Of a DNA stretch of 64,000 bases, positions 49,955 through 59,204 are shown in pieces (positions within the stretch are counted from its first letter, which is position 1; each line of letters starts with the position of its first letter). The stretch spans positions 106,805-170,804 of the forward strand of contig JAEXRW010000036.1 of the NCBI GenBank assembly GCA_023454175.1. Reading direction: 5' to 3'. The DNA is from Bacillota bacterium. Its GTDB lineage: Bacteria > Bacillota > Clostridia > Christensenellales > JAEXRW01. Below the pieces are notes generated by a model. The model saw nothing but the letters and a program-made list of their open reading frames with translations, searched no databases and was not told the origin of the DNA. Both the position numbers and the translations under genes were made by a program.

Positions 49955-52855
49955 TCAGCACACGTCCGAGAATTCCATCTGCACCCGTTTCTCCAGGTCG
50001 TACCCTTCCACCTGCACCATCGTCTGCCCCTCGTCTATCTTCTGCGCCGGCAGCTCGATATGAAAAGTGCTCCCCTTCCCGGGCGCGCTCTCCACCCATA
50101 TCCTGCCCTTCAGCAGTTCCACCAGGGACTTGGTCAGCGCCAGTCCGATCCCGGAGCCTTCCGTCTTCCGCGTCAGCGATGTGTCCACCTGTGCAAACCG
50201 GTCGAAGATGATGCCCAATTTTTCCTTCGGGATCCCTTCCCCCGTGTCCGCCACGCTGATGTGCACGCCGTCCGGCTTTCCTTTCAAGCATACATGGATG
50301 CGCCCGCCTCCTTTGGTATGTTTCACCGCGTTGGAGAGCAGGTTCATCATGATGCGTTCGAGTTTGTCCCTGTCCGTCGCCATCACATAGCCGATGGATT
50401 TGGTCTCAAATTGCAGGTGTATTTCCTTATCCCTGGCATAGTCTCCCACCGAACCGGTGATCTCCCGTATGACGGGTACGATATCTGTATACGCCAGGGC
50501 GGCCTTCATATACCCTGCGTCCAGTTTCGTGATGTCCAGCAGGTTCATCACCAGCCGTGTCAGCCGGTATGCGTTCTGCGTAGCCGCCGCCACATATTCG
50601 TTCACCTTCGCTTCGTCCAGCCGGTACAGCTTCAGCAGCTCCAGCTGGATCAGGATGATGGAGAGCGGCGTTTTGAGTTCGTGTGATATGTTGGTGAAAA
50701 ATTCGGTCTGTATCCGCATCCTGCTCAGGTATTCCGCCGTCTTGTGTATCTCCTCCTGCGCGCGGATGCGGTCCGATATATCTGTGGAAAAAAGGGTCAC
50801 TGCCGTTACCACCCCGTCCTTGAATACGGGATAGAACCGGTTGTGAAATGTCTTGCCGTCCTTGTTGTCATCGAACGTGGCAGCTTTTCCCGTTTCAAAT
50901 ACGCTGATGAACCGCCTGCGCCGCTGGTCGTACAGGTCTGCGTATTCTTTCTCCGGTATGTATTCGGTCCATTTCCGGCCGATGATCTTTTCCATCCTGT
51001 TCCTGTACCTTTTGGCAAAGCTTTTGTTGATATTCAGGATCGTACCGTTTCGGTCCAGCATCATGATGCCGTCGCTCGTGGAGTCCAAAAGCAGCTTGTT
51101 TCTTTCCTCACTCTCGTTCAGTGCCTCCATGCGCACCTTCCGTGCCAGTGCATTGCTCAGCAGTTCTGCAAAAAGCCGCATCATCGTCTTTTCAGAGTCG
51201 GACCATACCCTCTCTTTTGAAAGGGTGCTCACTGCAAACGTGCCATTCACCTTTCCTTCGAAGGATAGCTTGAATACGATCACCGCTCCGGAGCCGTCTC
51301 TGGGGATCTGGAGTCTGTCCAGGCTGTCTTCCGGCAGCCCCAGGAGATCGGCATATTCCATATATTCATCGTTTTTAAAAAGCTGTATGATTTTTTGCAC
51401 TTCGGCCGCCGGCAATTGTTCTTCTTTTGCGTATCCGTTTTGGTCCGGTTTATCATCCCACGCCACCACGCTTGAGAGCCTTTCCTTTTGCCAGTCATAG
51501 TGGTACATGTACACCTGGTCGGCCTGTACATACCCGGCGATCAGCCGCAGCGCGTCCCGGATGGACTGGTCCATCCTTTCGATGGGCGCATTGATGAAAT
51601 CCTGCGCCAGTTTCATCACCGTCTGTTCAAATTCCAGCTGCTTTCGGAGCGACCCGGCCAGTTCCGCCGCCTTCTGCTGTGCCAGCCTGCGGAATGTGAT
51701 GTCGCGGATGATGTACGTGCTCGCGATGCCGGATTCCAGCTTGCGTATCGTCACCGAAAGCTCGATGGGAAAGGTCCTGCCCTCGTGGCTCAATGCCTCC
51801 ATCTCCAGCGTTTCCCCCTGCAGGTCGTGGGTGCCGGATTGGACGAACGCCCGCACGATTTCCCTGATCCTCTCCCTTTCAAGCTCATTGCCCAACATGT
51901 CCAGAAAGGAGGTCCCCCGGATGTTGTCTTTCGTCAGCCCAAAGAGCGTGGACGCAGCGGAGTTGCTGTAAAAGATTTTGAAATTCTCGTCCACCGACAC
52001 GATCGCGTCGCTTGAGGACTCCGCGAGGCTCCTGTAGACCTGCTCGGCGTCTATAAAAAAATCGTTTGCGATCTCATAGTTTGGCCCGTGTAATTCCGTT
52101 TGCTTCCGAAGGCTCAGGATGCAGATGATGAAGTAGACGCCCCCCAGGTATTGGTCGGCTCTCGCTATCCAGCGGATCGGGCTTTCCGGGTCTGGCTGTA
52201 TGACCATGGCGATGAGTCCCGCCGTCAGCATGAAGAGCGCGGCTGCATACCACAGGAAATAATCCTTCCGCTGCATCAGGTACAGCTTGCTCATCAGCAC
52301 CGCAGAGGTGAAAAAGAACGTGATCGCCATCCCCAGGATGATCTGACGTGTCAGCGTCGCTCCGATCTGCGCATAGAACGGCGGCAGGAGGCCGAAATAG
52401 ATGATCATGATCACGCCCGCCATCAGGGCCACGATTCCCACCGTCGTGAGGATGATATTGATCTCTCGGTATTTATACAGTTTACCCTTTTTGGTGCCCA
52501 GCATAGTGCCTGTGAGCAGGAATATGGAGGCGATCAGCGCGCTTACGTTGTGTATGGTGGTGGATAGATTCAAACCGTTGGCCATATGTTCCATAAAGCC
52601 TGCGGCAGTTGTTCCCATGCCGAAGACCAGCAGCCCGCAGTTGAGCAGCAGTGTGCTGGGCAGGTTTATTTTCAGGTATATGCGGTATGTCATGATGACG
52701 GCGCATAGGGGGAGCACGCCTGTGAAGAGGGCATTCAGGATCGAGAGCAGCGGTTCGGGTTCATAACCTACTTTCAACTCCAAAAATAGCAGGACGATCA
52801 CTGCCGGGAAAGACAGGACCGCCGGCATCAGGCTCAGCCGTTTCAACAGGGCCAT
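49955..52855 (-). CDS. Multidomain sensor histidine kinase (MASE3-PAS-GAF-PAS-HisKA-HATPase)
   Basis: This 966-residue protein has about seven membrane helices (residues 8-250, MASE3-like), PAS1 (265-385), a GAF-like segment (about 420-590), PAS2 (about 600-720), then HisKA with TNISHELKTPLSIIL (phosphorylated His) and an HATPase domain with MNLLSNAVKHT, DTGEGIPKEK and GSGIGLAL. It should phosphorylate a response regulator not found in this window. AAAGGAG lies 11 bp before the ATG at 52855; a GTG at 52867 is possible. Confidence 0.92.
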   Translation of the reverse strand: MALLKRLSLMPAVLSFPAVIVLLFLELKVGYEPEPLLSILNALFTGVLPLCAVIMTYRIYLKINLPSTLLLNCGLLVFGMGTTAAGFMEHMANGLNLSTTIHNVSALIASIFLLTGTMLGTKKGKLYKYREINIILTTVGIVALMAGVIMIIYFGLLPPFYAQIGATLTRQIILGMAITFFFTSAVLMSKLYLMQRKDYFLWYAAALFMLTAGLIAMVIQPDPESPIRWIARADQYLGGVYFIICILSLRKQTELHGPNYEIANDFFIDAEQVYRSLAESSSDAIVSVDENFKIFYSNSAASTLFGLTKDNIRGTSFLDMLGNELERERIREIVRAFVQSGTHDLQGETLEMEALSHEGRTFPIELSVTIRKLESGIASTYIIRDITFRRLAQQKAAELAGSLRKQLEFEQTVMKLAQDFINAPIERMDQSIRDALRLIAGYVQADQVYMYHYDWQKERLSSVVAWDDKPDQNGYAKEEQLPAAEVQKIIQLFKNDEYMEYADLLGLPEDSLDRLQIPRDGSGAVIVFKLSFEGKVNGTFAVSTLSKERVWSDSEKTMMRLFAELLSNALARKVRMEALNESEERNKLLLDSTSDGIMMLDRNGTILNINKSFAKRYRNRMEKIIGRKWTEYIPEKEYADLYDQRRRRFISVFETGKAATFDDNKDGKTFHNRFYPVFKDGVVTAVTLFSTDISDRIRAQEEIHKTAEYLSRMRIQTEFFTNISHELKTPLSIILIQLELLKLYRLDEAKVNEYVAAATQNAYRLTRLVMNLLDITKLDAGYMKAALAYTDIVPVIREITGSVGDYARDKEIHLQFETKSIGYVMATDRDKLERIMMNLLSNAVKHTKGGGRIHVCLKGKPDGVHISVADTGEGIPKEKLGIIFDRFAQVDTSLTRKTEGSGIGLALTKSLVELLKGRIWVESAPGKGSTFHIELPAQKIDEGQTMVQVEGYDLEKRVQMEFSDVC

Positions 52856-53229
52856 TCCGTTGCACACTCCTTTGTGTTTCAGTGTTTTGCTGTGCAGTGT
52901 GGAACTGTTCGCATGAATTTTGCATGTACGGTAGGGTGTTCCTGCGTGATGTGCTCCTCGTATAAGCTATTCAGATGTCTCTGTGTGGAAATACGTGTTT
53001 TGTTACATTATATATCGACCGGTTAGTCCCATGCAATGAGTATCATCGAGCGCAGGCAAGGCGTTCTGCATCATGCTATCCGTTTAGGCCTGGTTATGAT
53101 CGGTGCATAGGTACAGCATGGCCCTGGCCCCTTGCAGGATGGGAGGATTCCATTATAATGGTAATGATGCGATATCTGTCCGGAGTCTGGACATGGCGTC
53201 AGGTTGGATTGAATTGGGGTGTTGTTGGT
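52856..53229. other. Gene-free upstream region
   Basis: No gene is supported. The promoters of the sensor-kinase gene (minus) and the small membrane gene (plus) are expected here; none is assigned. Confidence 0.5.
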
Positions 53230-53427
53230 ATGAAGCAGGGAAAAGGCGGCGCGCGCGCCCGCAGTGATAAAAGGGCCGAAAGAAGGCGGCGCCTGGTCGC
53301 CATTGTTGTCGGCGCCATCGCCCTCATCATCGCCCTGGCCATGATCCTCGCCTATATCCCCGGCATCCAGTCCTGCAGCGCCCAGGCATCTTCATCAGTG
53401 CCGGTTTCAGTCGTCACTGGATGCTGA
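53230..53427 (+). CDS. Small basic single-pass membrane protein
   Basis: This 65-residue protein has a strongly basic N-terminus (KQGKGGARARSDKRAERRRR), one membrane helix (VAIVVGAIALIIALAMILAYI), and a short outside tail with two cysteines. A GGGG run about 10 bp upstream is a weak ribosome site. Composition and topology are protein-like, but no family is known. Its neighbours are the sensor kinase and PadR/HAAS genes, both on the minus strand. Confidence 0.55.
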   Translation: MKQGKGGARARSDKRAERRRRLVAIVVGAIALIIALAMILAYIPGIQSCSAQASSSVPVSVVTGC

Positions 53428-53775
53428 TTATACCCTTTTCCGGTCTCTCCGCGGCATTCCGCCCTGACCTCTGCTTTGAATAGCCTGGTCCTCCATGTAC
53501 GGCAGGGAACGCCGCTCAAACGGCCCGTAAGGGTCATATAAGCGTCCCGTCCTGGTTGCCGTCTGTATACGCTGGAACTGTCCTCAGGTGTACGTCTGCT
53601 GTTTGAACCATGCCGTCTTCAATTGTCTGATACTACCACCCACGTATGGTAAGGGCGGCCGTCTAATCGATCCGCAAGGATCGTATGCAGCCGCCCAAGG
53701 TGTCGTTTACATTAGATTGTACTATCGCCGCAAGCGGTGTGGATGGCTCTAGCTCTCGTCGGTTAACGTTTTCTT
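53428..53775. other. Intergenic stretch before TIR element A
   Basis: No gene is supported; short AT/GC-mixed sequence. Confidence 0.4.
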
Positions 53776-53934
53776 GCGGCGATCCAGGGTGGCCAAACGA
53801 CCAAAGGTCGTATGTACAAGGCGAAGCGAGCATTAGGAAGGAGGTGCTACCAGTGGTAGCATTTGTAGACCGGAGGCTACTCCGCACTGACTAGGCGGAG
53901 CTTCAACGAGTAATCGGCCATTCTGGGAAGCCGC
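53776..53934. repeat. TIR element, copy A
   Basis: A 159-bp element with terminal inverted repeats GCGGCGATCCAGGGTGGCC and GGCCATTCTGGGAAGCCGC (14 of 19 pairing). Inside are ACAAGGCGAAGCGAGCATTAGGA, a GCTACC...GGTAGC hairpin and GGCTACTCCGC...GCGGAGC. It ends 3 bp from the stop codon of the HAAS gene. Confidence 0.8.
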
Positions 53935-53937
53935 ATG

Positions 53938-55002
53938 TTAGTGTCTCGCGGTCTGGGTCAGCCTGTATATCTTCTTCCCCACATCCACGCATCCCATCAC
54001 GATCGCGAAGATCAGTACGCCGAATACCACTTTTTCCACGATGGAGAGGATGTTCCGCAGGTCTGCCATGGCCATGTTCCCGTGGTAACCTTCCAGTATG
54101 GCTTGCGTCGGCACGATGGACGGCCCCGCCAGGATGATCGCCGTCACGGCTATCCCGAATATCGAGAGCAGGATATCAGCTATCCGTGTGCCGATGTTCC
54201 ACCTACCAAAGGAAAGCACCACGCTGCTCAGCGCGATGGAAGCCGCCCAGGAGATGTTCCACAGCACCACGTAGGAGCGCAGCGTGTCGTTGATCACCGG
54301 TATGAAGCTCCATGTCCCGTTCACGTCCGTGTAGTAAATGCCGATCCTGTCCAGGAACACGTTGAAAAGGACGATCGCGATGGTGGAAAAAACGATCCCC
54401 GCGATGACTTCCCCGTATTTCATCGTGTCCTGTTTCGCCGGCACCGGCTGCATCTTTTCCGGGTTCCAGCTGTATTCCTTGTTGAATCCCTTTTCAAGTC
54501 CTTTTTTCATGTCGTTCATGGCACTTTTGAATTTTTCCCTGTCCTGCTTCTTTGCGCGTTCGATGATGAAAAAGATGATCGTTACCGCGCCCACCGCGCT
54601 CAATGCCCCCGATATGATCCCGCCGAAAAGCTGCCCGATCGCGGGCCAGAAATTCCCGTACGGCCCCGTCTGCACCGCCTGCACGATGAACGCGAGCAGT
54701 ACTGCGAAAAGCATCACGCACAGGATCACGGTCAGGAAGATCCGGTAGATCGGGAAAAGCTCGGGTCCCACCACATACTGTGTCCAGTCGGAATACCGGG
54801 CCGCCACCTCTGCGGGCGATCCCATCTCTTTCAGTACCGCCAGGATGTCTTCTTTTGTAGGCGTCCCGCCTTTTCCCGCCTTGGCTTCCAGTGCGTCCTG
54901 TATCAGCGAGCGTAATTCCTTTATGATATCCTCCCGCTGCTTCCCCGGCAGACGCCTGCCCACCTCGTACAGGTACCGTTCGATATACTCATTGTTCTCC
55001 AT
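53938..55002 (-). CDS. HAAS-domain membrane protein
   Basis: This 354-residue protein has an N-terminal HAAS-type domain (about residues 1-70: YIERYLYEVGRRLPGKQREDIIKELRSLIQDALEAK...ILAVLKEMGSPAEVAARY), then six membrane helices. HAAS proteins are the usual partners of PadR regulators. It overlaps the PadR gene by 14 bp, so the two are translated together. HAAS proteins are often anti-repressors or membrane sensors. A TIR repeat element sits 3 bp from its stop codon. Function unknown. Confidence 0.85.
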   Translation of the reverse strand: MENNEYIERYLYEVGRRLPGKQREDIIKELRSLIQDALEAKAGKGGTPTKEDILAVLKEMGSPAEVAARYSDWTQYVVGPELFPIYRIFLTVILCVMLFAVLLAFIVQAVQTGPYGNFWPAIGQLFGGIISGALSAVGAVTIIFFIIERAKKQDREKFKSAMNDMKKGLEKGFNKEYSWNPEKMQPVPAKQDTMKYGEVIAGIVFSTIAIVLFNVFLDRIGIYYTDVNGTWSFIPVINDTLRSYVVLWNISWAASIALSSVVLSFGRWNIGTRIADILLSIFGIAVTAIILAGPSIVPTQAILEGYHGNMAMADLRNILSIVEKVVFGVLIFAIVMGCVDVGKKIYRLTQTARH

Positions 55003-55354
55003 TGTCTGGACCCTCCTCGTCCTCGCCCAGCAGACTCTGCGTCGTTTTGACGATATCCTCCCACTCGGCTTTGATTTTGTTGTATGTTTCCGTCCCCTTC
55101 CCGCTCAGCACGTAGTAGCGCCGCGGCCGGGAGTCTTCGATCTGCCAGCTCGAGTCCAGCAGCCCCTGCTTTTCCAGCCGCCTCAGCAGCGGGTAAAGTG
55201 TCCCCTGTTCGATCATCAGCCCTTTTTCCGAAAGGCATTGCACCAGCGAATACCCGTATTGCGGCTTCTTCAGCTGGGATAGCACGTTCAGTACGATGGT
55301 GCCTCTCCGCAGCTCCAGTATGAGCGCATCCAGGTTTTCCACTTCTTCACCCAT
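54989..55354 (-). CDS. PadR-family transcriptional regulator
   Basis: This 121-residue winged-helix protein has LRRGTIVLNVLSQLKKPQYGYSLVQCL, MIEQGTLYPLLRRLEKQGLL and RRYYVLSGKG, the PadR signature. AGGTG lies about 7 bp before the ATG. It overlaps the HAAS gene and is the first gene of the pair. PadR proteins repress nearby genes until they sense a ligand. It probably controls its own operon. Confidence 0.93.
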   Translation of the reverse strand: MGEEVENLDALILELRRGTIVLNVLSQLKKPQYGYSLVQCLSEKGLMIEQGTLYPLLRRLEKQGLLDSSWQIEDSRPRRYYVLSGKGTETYNKIKAEWEDIVKTTQSLLGEDEEGPDNGEQ

Positions 55355-55531
55355 TTTCCATCACCTTTGCTTTCGCTTGTATATTACTATGCGCCATACA
55401 CTATTGTCAATACTTAATTATTCATTGTTCCGGATTATTTATTCCGTTAAAATTCACAACCTATATTTTCTTTTTATGGTAATATTCCTGCCGTTATGGT
55501 ATGATGTTGTGCAAAGGAGGTCGAAAGGTAT

Positions 55532-56167
55532 ATGAAGTTCACCGAAGATGTCTATGCCCTGGAGTCCACGCGGGGTAATTACGCCTATCTCATCCTCGGC
55601 CGCGAAACGGTCCTCATCGATACCGGCATGCCCTGGCAGGGCAGGAGGCTCCTGGCAGAGCTTCAGTCTCTCGGGGTCCACCTCCCGGATATCCATGATA
55701 TCCTTTTGACCCACCATGATATTGACCATATCGGCAATGCCGCCCTTTTGCAGCGTCTCACCGGCGCCACCCTATGGGCCTCGCAGGGGGATATCCCCTA
55801 TATCTCAGGTGAGATTCAGCGCCCGGGCGTAAAGCGCCTCTTCGCCTCCCTCGGCAAAAGCCGCATCCAGGGTGTCCAGCCCTATCCTGTGAACGGTATT
55901 GTGGGCCACGTAAAAGTGATCCCGGCCCCCGGCCACACCCCCGGTCACGTCTGCCTGCTCTACCGGGATGTGCTTTTTATCGGGGATCTTCTCACCAACC
56001 GCGGCGGTTCCTTTGCCCCCATGGCGTCTTATATGAACTGGGACAGCGCCCTTGCCCTGGAGTCGGCCAGGAAGATCGAATCTTTGGCCTTCAAATGGGT
56101 ATGCCCCGCCCACGGCGCCCCCGTACAGCGCCCCGAAAACGGGCTCCTCCTCTCCCCCGCAGGCTGA
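55532..56167 (+). CDS. Metallo-beta-lactamase-fold hydrolase
   Basis: This 211-residue protein has an MBL fold: YLILGRETVLIDTG, LLTHHDIDHIGNAALL (HxHxDH-type zinc motif), PAPGHTPGHVCLLYRD and VLFIGDLL. It resembles glyoxalase II-like or other small MBL hydrolases; the substrate is unknown. AAAGGAGGTCG lies about 9 bp before the ATG. It is transcribed away from the PadR gene. A small possible gene follows. Confidence 0.88.
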   Translation: MKFTEDVYALESTRGNYAYLILGRETVLIDTGMPWQGRRLLAELQSLGVHLPDIHDILLTHHDIDHIGNAALLQRLTGATLWASQGDIPYISGEIQRPGVKRLFASLGKSRIQGVQPYPVNGIVGHVKVIPAPGHTPGHVCLLYRDVLFIGDLLTNRGGSFAPMASYMNWDSALALESARKIESLAFKWVCPAHGAPVQRPENGLLLSPAG

Positions 56168-56262
56168 TCGGTATGCAGCAAATATAGATGCATGCATTGG
56201 CAATGTTTGGGGCATGGCTAAAAAGCGGATGTATCGGCTGTGAAAGGAGCCGTGCCTTTTTT

Positions 56263-56442
56263 ATGCGCTATACGAAATGGTTTACTTTTCCGAATGGATT
56301 TATCGGCTTCACCGCTGCCCGTTTCCAGGGCCACTGCCGCCCGATCCCTTATGGACAGGGATCGGTCGAGGAAACGCAGCCTCTTCAGCAGGATGAGGTT
56401 TCAAAAAAGCCGGATTCAATGATGACCGGTAATGATCAATGA
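56263..56442 (+). CDS. Possible small protein before a terminator
   Basis: This is a 59-codon frame that begins at an ATG 13 bp after GGAG and ends next to a terminator. The translation is protein-like (MRYTKWFTFPNGFIGFTAARF) but matches no family I know. The long spacing is the main doubt. Confidence 0.4.
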   Translation: MRYTKWFTFPNGFIGFTAARFQGHCRPIPYGQGSVEETQPLQQDEVSKKPDSMMTGNDQ

Positions 56443-56478
56443 AGAGAGGGTGCCTGCCCTCTTGATTATTTTATTTTT
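56441..56478 (+). terminator. Terminator after the small gene
   Basis: AGAGGG/CCCTCT stem with T-rich tail; it follows the TGA of the small frame directly. Confidence 0.65.
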
Positions 56479-56618
56479 GAAAATGTATATCAGCCCGCAA
56501 GACAGTGCCAGGCACATGCTTATCGGTCTGTTCTTGAAAATCTCAATCAGTTTGAACCGTTTGCATGTTTAGAATTGTCCGTTCTATACTGTAGGGGTCG
56601 ATGCCTACTGTAAAGCCC

Positions 56619-57898
56619 CACATGGTTTACACTTTGTTCGGGGACATAGCTTACATTTCCCCTACGTCAAATTCGCTGAATTCTTCGCGAAATAAACACC
56701 TTTTCTTGCTCATCCACCTTCGCTATTTCATATCCACCATAACGGATGCTCAGTATCCCGTCTTCCGCACATGGTTCGATTCCCACATACTTGCCGATAA
56801 AAGATTCACTTAAATAATATCTGTGTCGATCAATGCTCAAATATCCTTTGCAGTTTACCTTGCGTAAGCGGCTTCCATTTGCGTATTCAGGTTCATTCAG
56901 TTTATCAGGGTATTTCCTCTTACTTTGTCTGTACCGTTTGGCCGGCACTTCCAAGCCCAATGACTCGTGCGGCCTCTCATGGTTATATTCATACCGCCAC
57001 CGGTCAAACTCCCTTTGTGCTTCTTCCACATTTTCAAACATCCTTCTTGATATCAGCTCCGCTTTCATTGTCCGGTGGAACCTTTCTTCTTTCCCCCTTG
57101 TTTGCGGATGATATGCCCTTCCGTGGATAGGCAGTATATCCATTTTCATAAGCCATATTTCAAACGGTGTATATCCGTCCTTTGATACCCATGGGATGCC
57201 GTGATCTGTTAATATCGTCTCGGGAAGGCCGTATTCCCTGAATACCCTTTCGAAGCTCTCATTTACCCCTATACTTTTTATACTTTCTTTCCCATCCACC
57301 GCCAAGGAATACCGCGAATGGTCATCCAGTACCGTAAGCGGATAACATTTCTGGTTGTTCTTCATCAGAAACTCGCCCTTGAAATCTGCCTGCCATAGTT
57401 CATTAGGTCTCTCCCTCTCAAATCGTTGCCATGCCATATGCTTTTCTGATTCTTCCACGTTGATCAGGCCGTTCCGCTCCAAAATTCGGCCTATTGTACT
57501 TGCTGCCGGTAACCCCTGATTTCCTCGGTCCTCCAGATACCTTTTTATTTTTCTTGCATGCCAAACCGGATGATCTTCCCTGGTCCCAATGATGAGATCC
57601 TCCATTGCTTTAGATACCTGGTTCGGCGAGTGAAACGGTCTTCGGCTTCTATCCGCCATTCCTTGCCCGCTTCTATACCTCTCCACCCACTTATATCCCG
57701 TTACACGGGATATCCCGTATTCCCTGCAAATTTGGCTAAAACTATGTTCTTCCGTGATTAGTTCCGTGATAAATTCATGTCTTTGCTTCACTACAGTTTT
57801 CTCCTTCCAGGGCATACGGCTCATCTCCTTCCACCTTATGCCCTAATTGTATTGAAAACTGTAAACTATGTCCCCGGCTTTTTTGTAAACTATGTTAC
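56619..57898. mobile_element. IS481-like insertion sequence
   Basis: Inverted ends of about 38 bp: left CATGGTTTAC...CGGGGACATAGCTTACA (from about 56621) and, on the complement of the right end, CATAGTTTAC...CGGGGACATAGTTTACA (to about 57896). One transposase gene fills the interior. The exact edges are uncertain by a few bases and no target duplication was established. Confidence 0.8.
56667..57815 (-). CDS. IS481-family transposase (DDE)
   Basis: This 382-residue protein has an N-terminal HTH (ICREYGISRVTGYKWVERYR), then an integrase core with WQADFKGEF (first D), TILTDHGIPW (second D), and GKEERFHRTMKAEL (E). It ends in a C-terminal domain. The frame is complete and uninterrupted, so it may be active. 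The ATG at 57815 has AAGGAG 9 bp upstream; the earlier ATG at 57824 overlaps the site. Confidence 0.92.
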   Translation of the reverse strand: MPWKEKTVVKQRHEFITELITEEHSFSQICREYGISRVTGYKWVERYRSGQGMADRSRRPFHSPNQVSKAMEDLIIGTREDHPVWHARKIKRYLEDRGNQGLPAASTIGRILERNGLINVEESEKHMAWQRFERERPNELWQADFKGEFLMKNNQKCYPLTVLDDHSRYSLAVDGKESIKSIGVNESFERVFREYGLPETILTDHGIPWVSKDGYTPFEIWLMKMDILPIHGRAYHPQTRGKEERFHRTMKAELISRRMFENVEEAQREFDRWRYEYNHERPHESLGLEVPAKRYRQSKRKYPDKLNEPEYANGSRLRKVNCKGYLSIDRHRYYLSESFIGKYVGIEPCAEDGILSIRYGGYEIAKVDEQEKVFISRRIQRI

Positions 57899-58130
57899 CA
57901 GTCTATACAGCCTACATCGACCCAGTCCTTATGAAACTGCGTCTATAACTTTTCGTAACAAACTCTTTCCCGTCCCTGCGGCGGTTCAGAATGGCAGCGC
58001 GAGTGGCGCGTTTTACGATGTGCAACGATGATTGGAAAATCTATGTGCGAAAAGTTGTTCGATTCTGCAGAAAGCGCTGCAGCATCCCTATCCTATTTTG
58101 TTATCGTTACAGGCCCAGTCGCCCGTTCCC

Positions 58131-58287
58131 GCGGCGATCCCGAATGGCAACGCGCGCGACGCGCGTTTGACAAGGCGAAGCGAGCATTAGGAGGGAGGCG
58201 CAACCAGTGGTTGTGTTTGTAGACAGCGCTACTCCGCACCGACTAAGCGGAGCTTCAACGCAGTAATCAGCCATTAGGGGCAGCCGC
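58131..58287. repeat. TIR element, copy B
   Basis: A 157-bp element with ends GCGGCGATCCCGAATGGC and GCCATTAGGGGCAGCCGC. It shares GACAAGGCGAAGCGAGCATTAGGA, a CAACC...GGTTG hairpin, and CTACTCCGCA with copy A. It ends 11 bp from the stop of the gene at 58299. A partial related sequence occurs at 57980-58040. Confidence 0.8.
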
Positions 58288-58298
58288 ATTATTCGTTT

Positions 58299-58982
58299 TT
58301 ACCAGTAGCGGTATCTATCCTCCTCCTCCGGATCCATATACTCCTCAAACGTCGTGAAAAAGTATTTGAACGGATACAAAAGGATCCCCAGGCCGAAGAT
58401 CAGGCTGTAATATCCGGCCGGTATCTGCAGCGACATCGCCGTCAGCAGGCACACGATCCATGCGAATATGTATAGCGCCCCGTATGCGGAGTGTTCCGCC
58501 TCTGTGTACCGCCTCCCTGTCTCGTTGTTGACGTAATACTGTTTCCGGAAGCCCAGCCGCTGGAAATAGTAATCGTTGAAACTCAGCATCTCTCGCCTGC
58601 TCTTGCGTACCTCCCGGAATAGCTCCGTATTCCCCTGCAGTACATCCGAAAGCTTGCTGTGGATCTCTGCCGCCAGTTTCTCCAGCCGCTCCGCCAGGAT
58701 GTCTTCATTTTTGGCCTCGAACATGTACTTGTTTGCCTCTGTGTCCTTGAATTTCAGCAGGTCAAGCGCGTCATAGTAGCGGTTGGCGAGGTACCGGTGC
58801 CCGATCTCGATATAGATATGGCAGAGGCCCGGGAAGTAGACGATGCGCATATAAATCTTTCTGGATTGGTATAGTGCATACGTGTCCCCGCGTTTTTTGC
58901 ATCTGAACCCGTATTCGCCGCACAGGAATGAAAAATGCTTTGTGACAGCCTCCGTGAACGCCTTTTCCTCCCAAAATCGCAT
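58299..58982 (-). CDS. Conserved-looking protein with two C-terminal membrane helices
   Basis: This 227-residue protein has a soluble N region of about 150 residues with charged helices (ILAERLEKLAAEIHSKLSDVLQ), then two hydrophobic helices near residues 165-210 and a short acidic tail (YMDPEEEDRYRYW). The start is likely ATG 58982, with GGAG 8 bp upstream; an upstream GTG at 59045 has no suitable site. No family is recognised. A TIR repeat element lies just 3' of the gene. Confidence 0.65.
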   Translation of the reverse strand: MRFWEEKAFTEAVTKHFSFLCGEYGFRCKKRGDTYALYQSRKIYMRIVYFPGLCHIYIEIGHRYLANRYYDALDLLKFKDTEANKYMFEAKNEDILAERLEKLAAEIHSKLSDVLQGNTELFREVRKSRREMLSFNDYYFQRLGFRKQYYVNNETGRRYTEAEHSAYGALYIFAWIVCLLTAMSLQIPAGYYSLIFGLGILLYPFKYFFTTFEEYMDPEEEDRYRYW

Positions 58983-59204
58983 TTCTTCCGCTCCGTTTTC
59001 TTTGCTTTTATCATAGTGTTTCATTCCTGCGGAAAACGGATTCACGCCTTGTTCAATGTTGGAAGAGCATACATGGATTCACTCATATCGGTGCTTGAAC
59101 GTCTGCATTTGTTCGGGTGCCTGTGGGATGCCCACGATTTGCCTTGTTTGAGCAGGGTCTGTTCGTGTTATATTTTTTGTGATTATTTTTTCAGGGAGAA
59201 TGAT

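Noticed and set aside
56619..57898. Composite transposon
   Set aside because: Only one IS copy and no second copy or cargo genes in the window.
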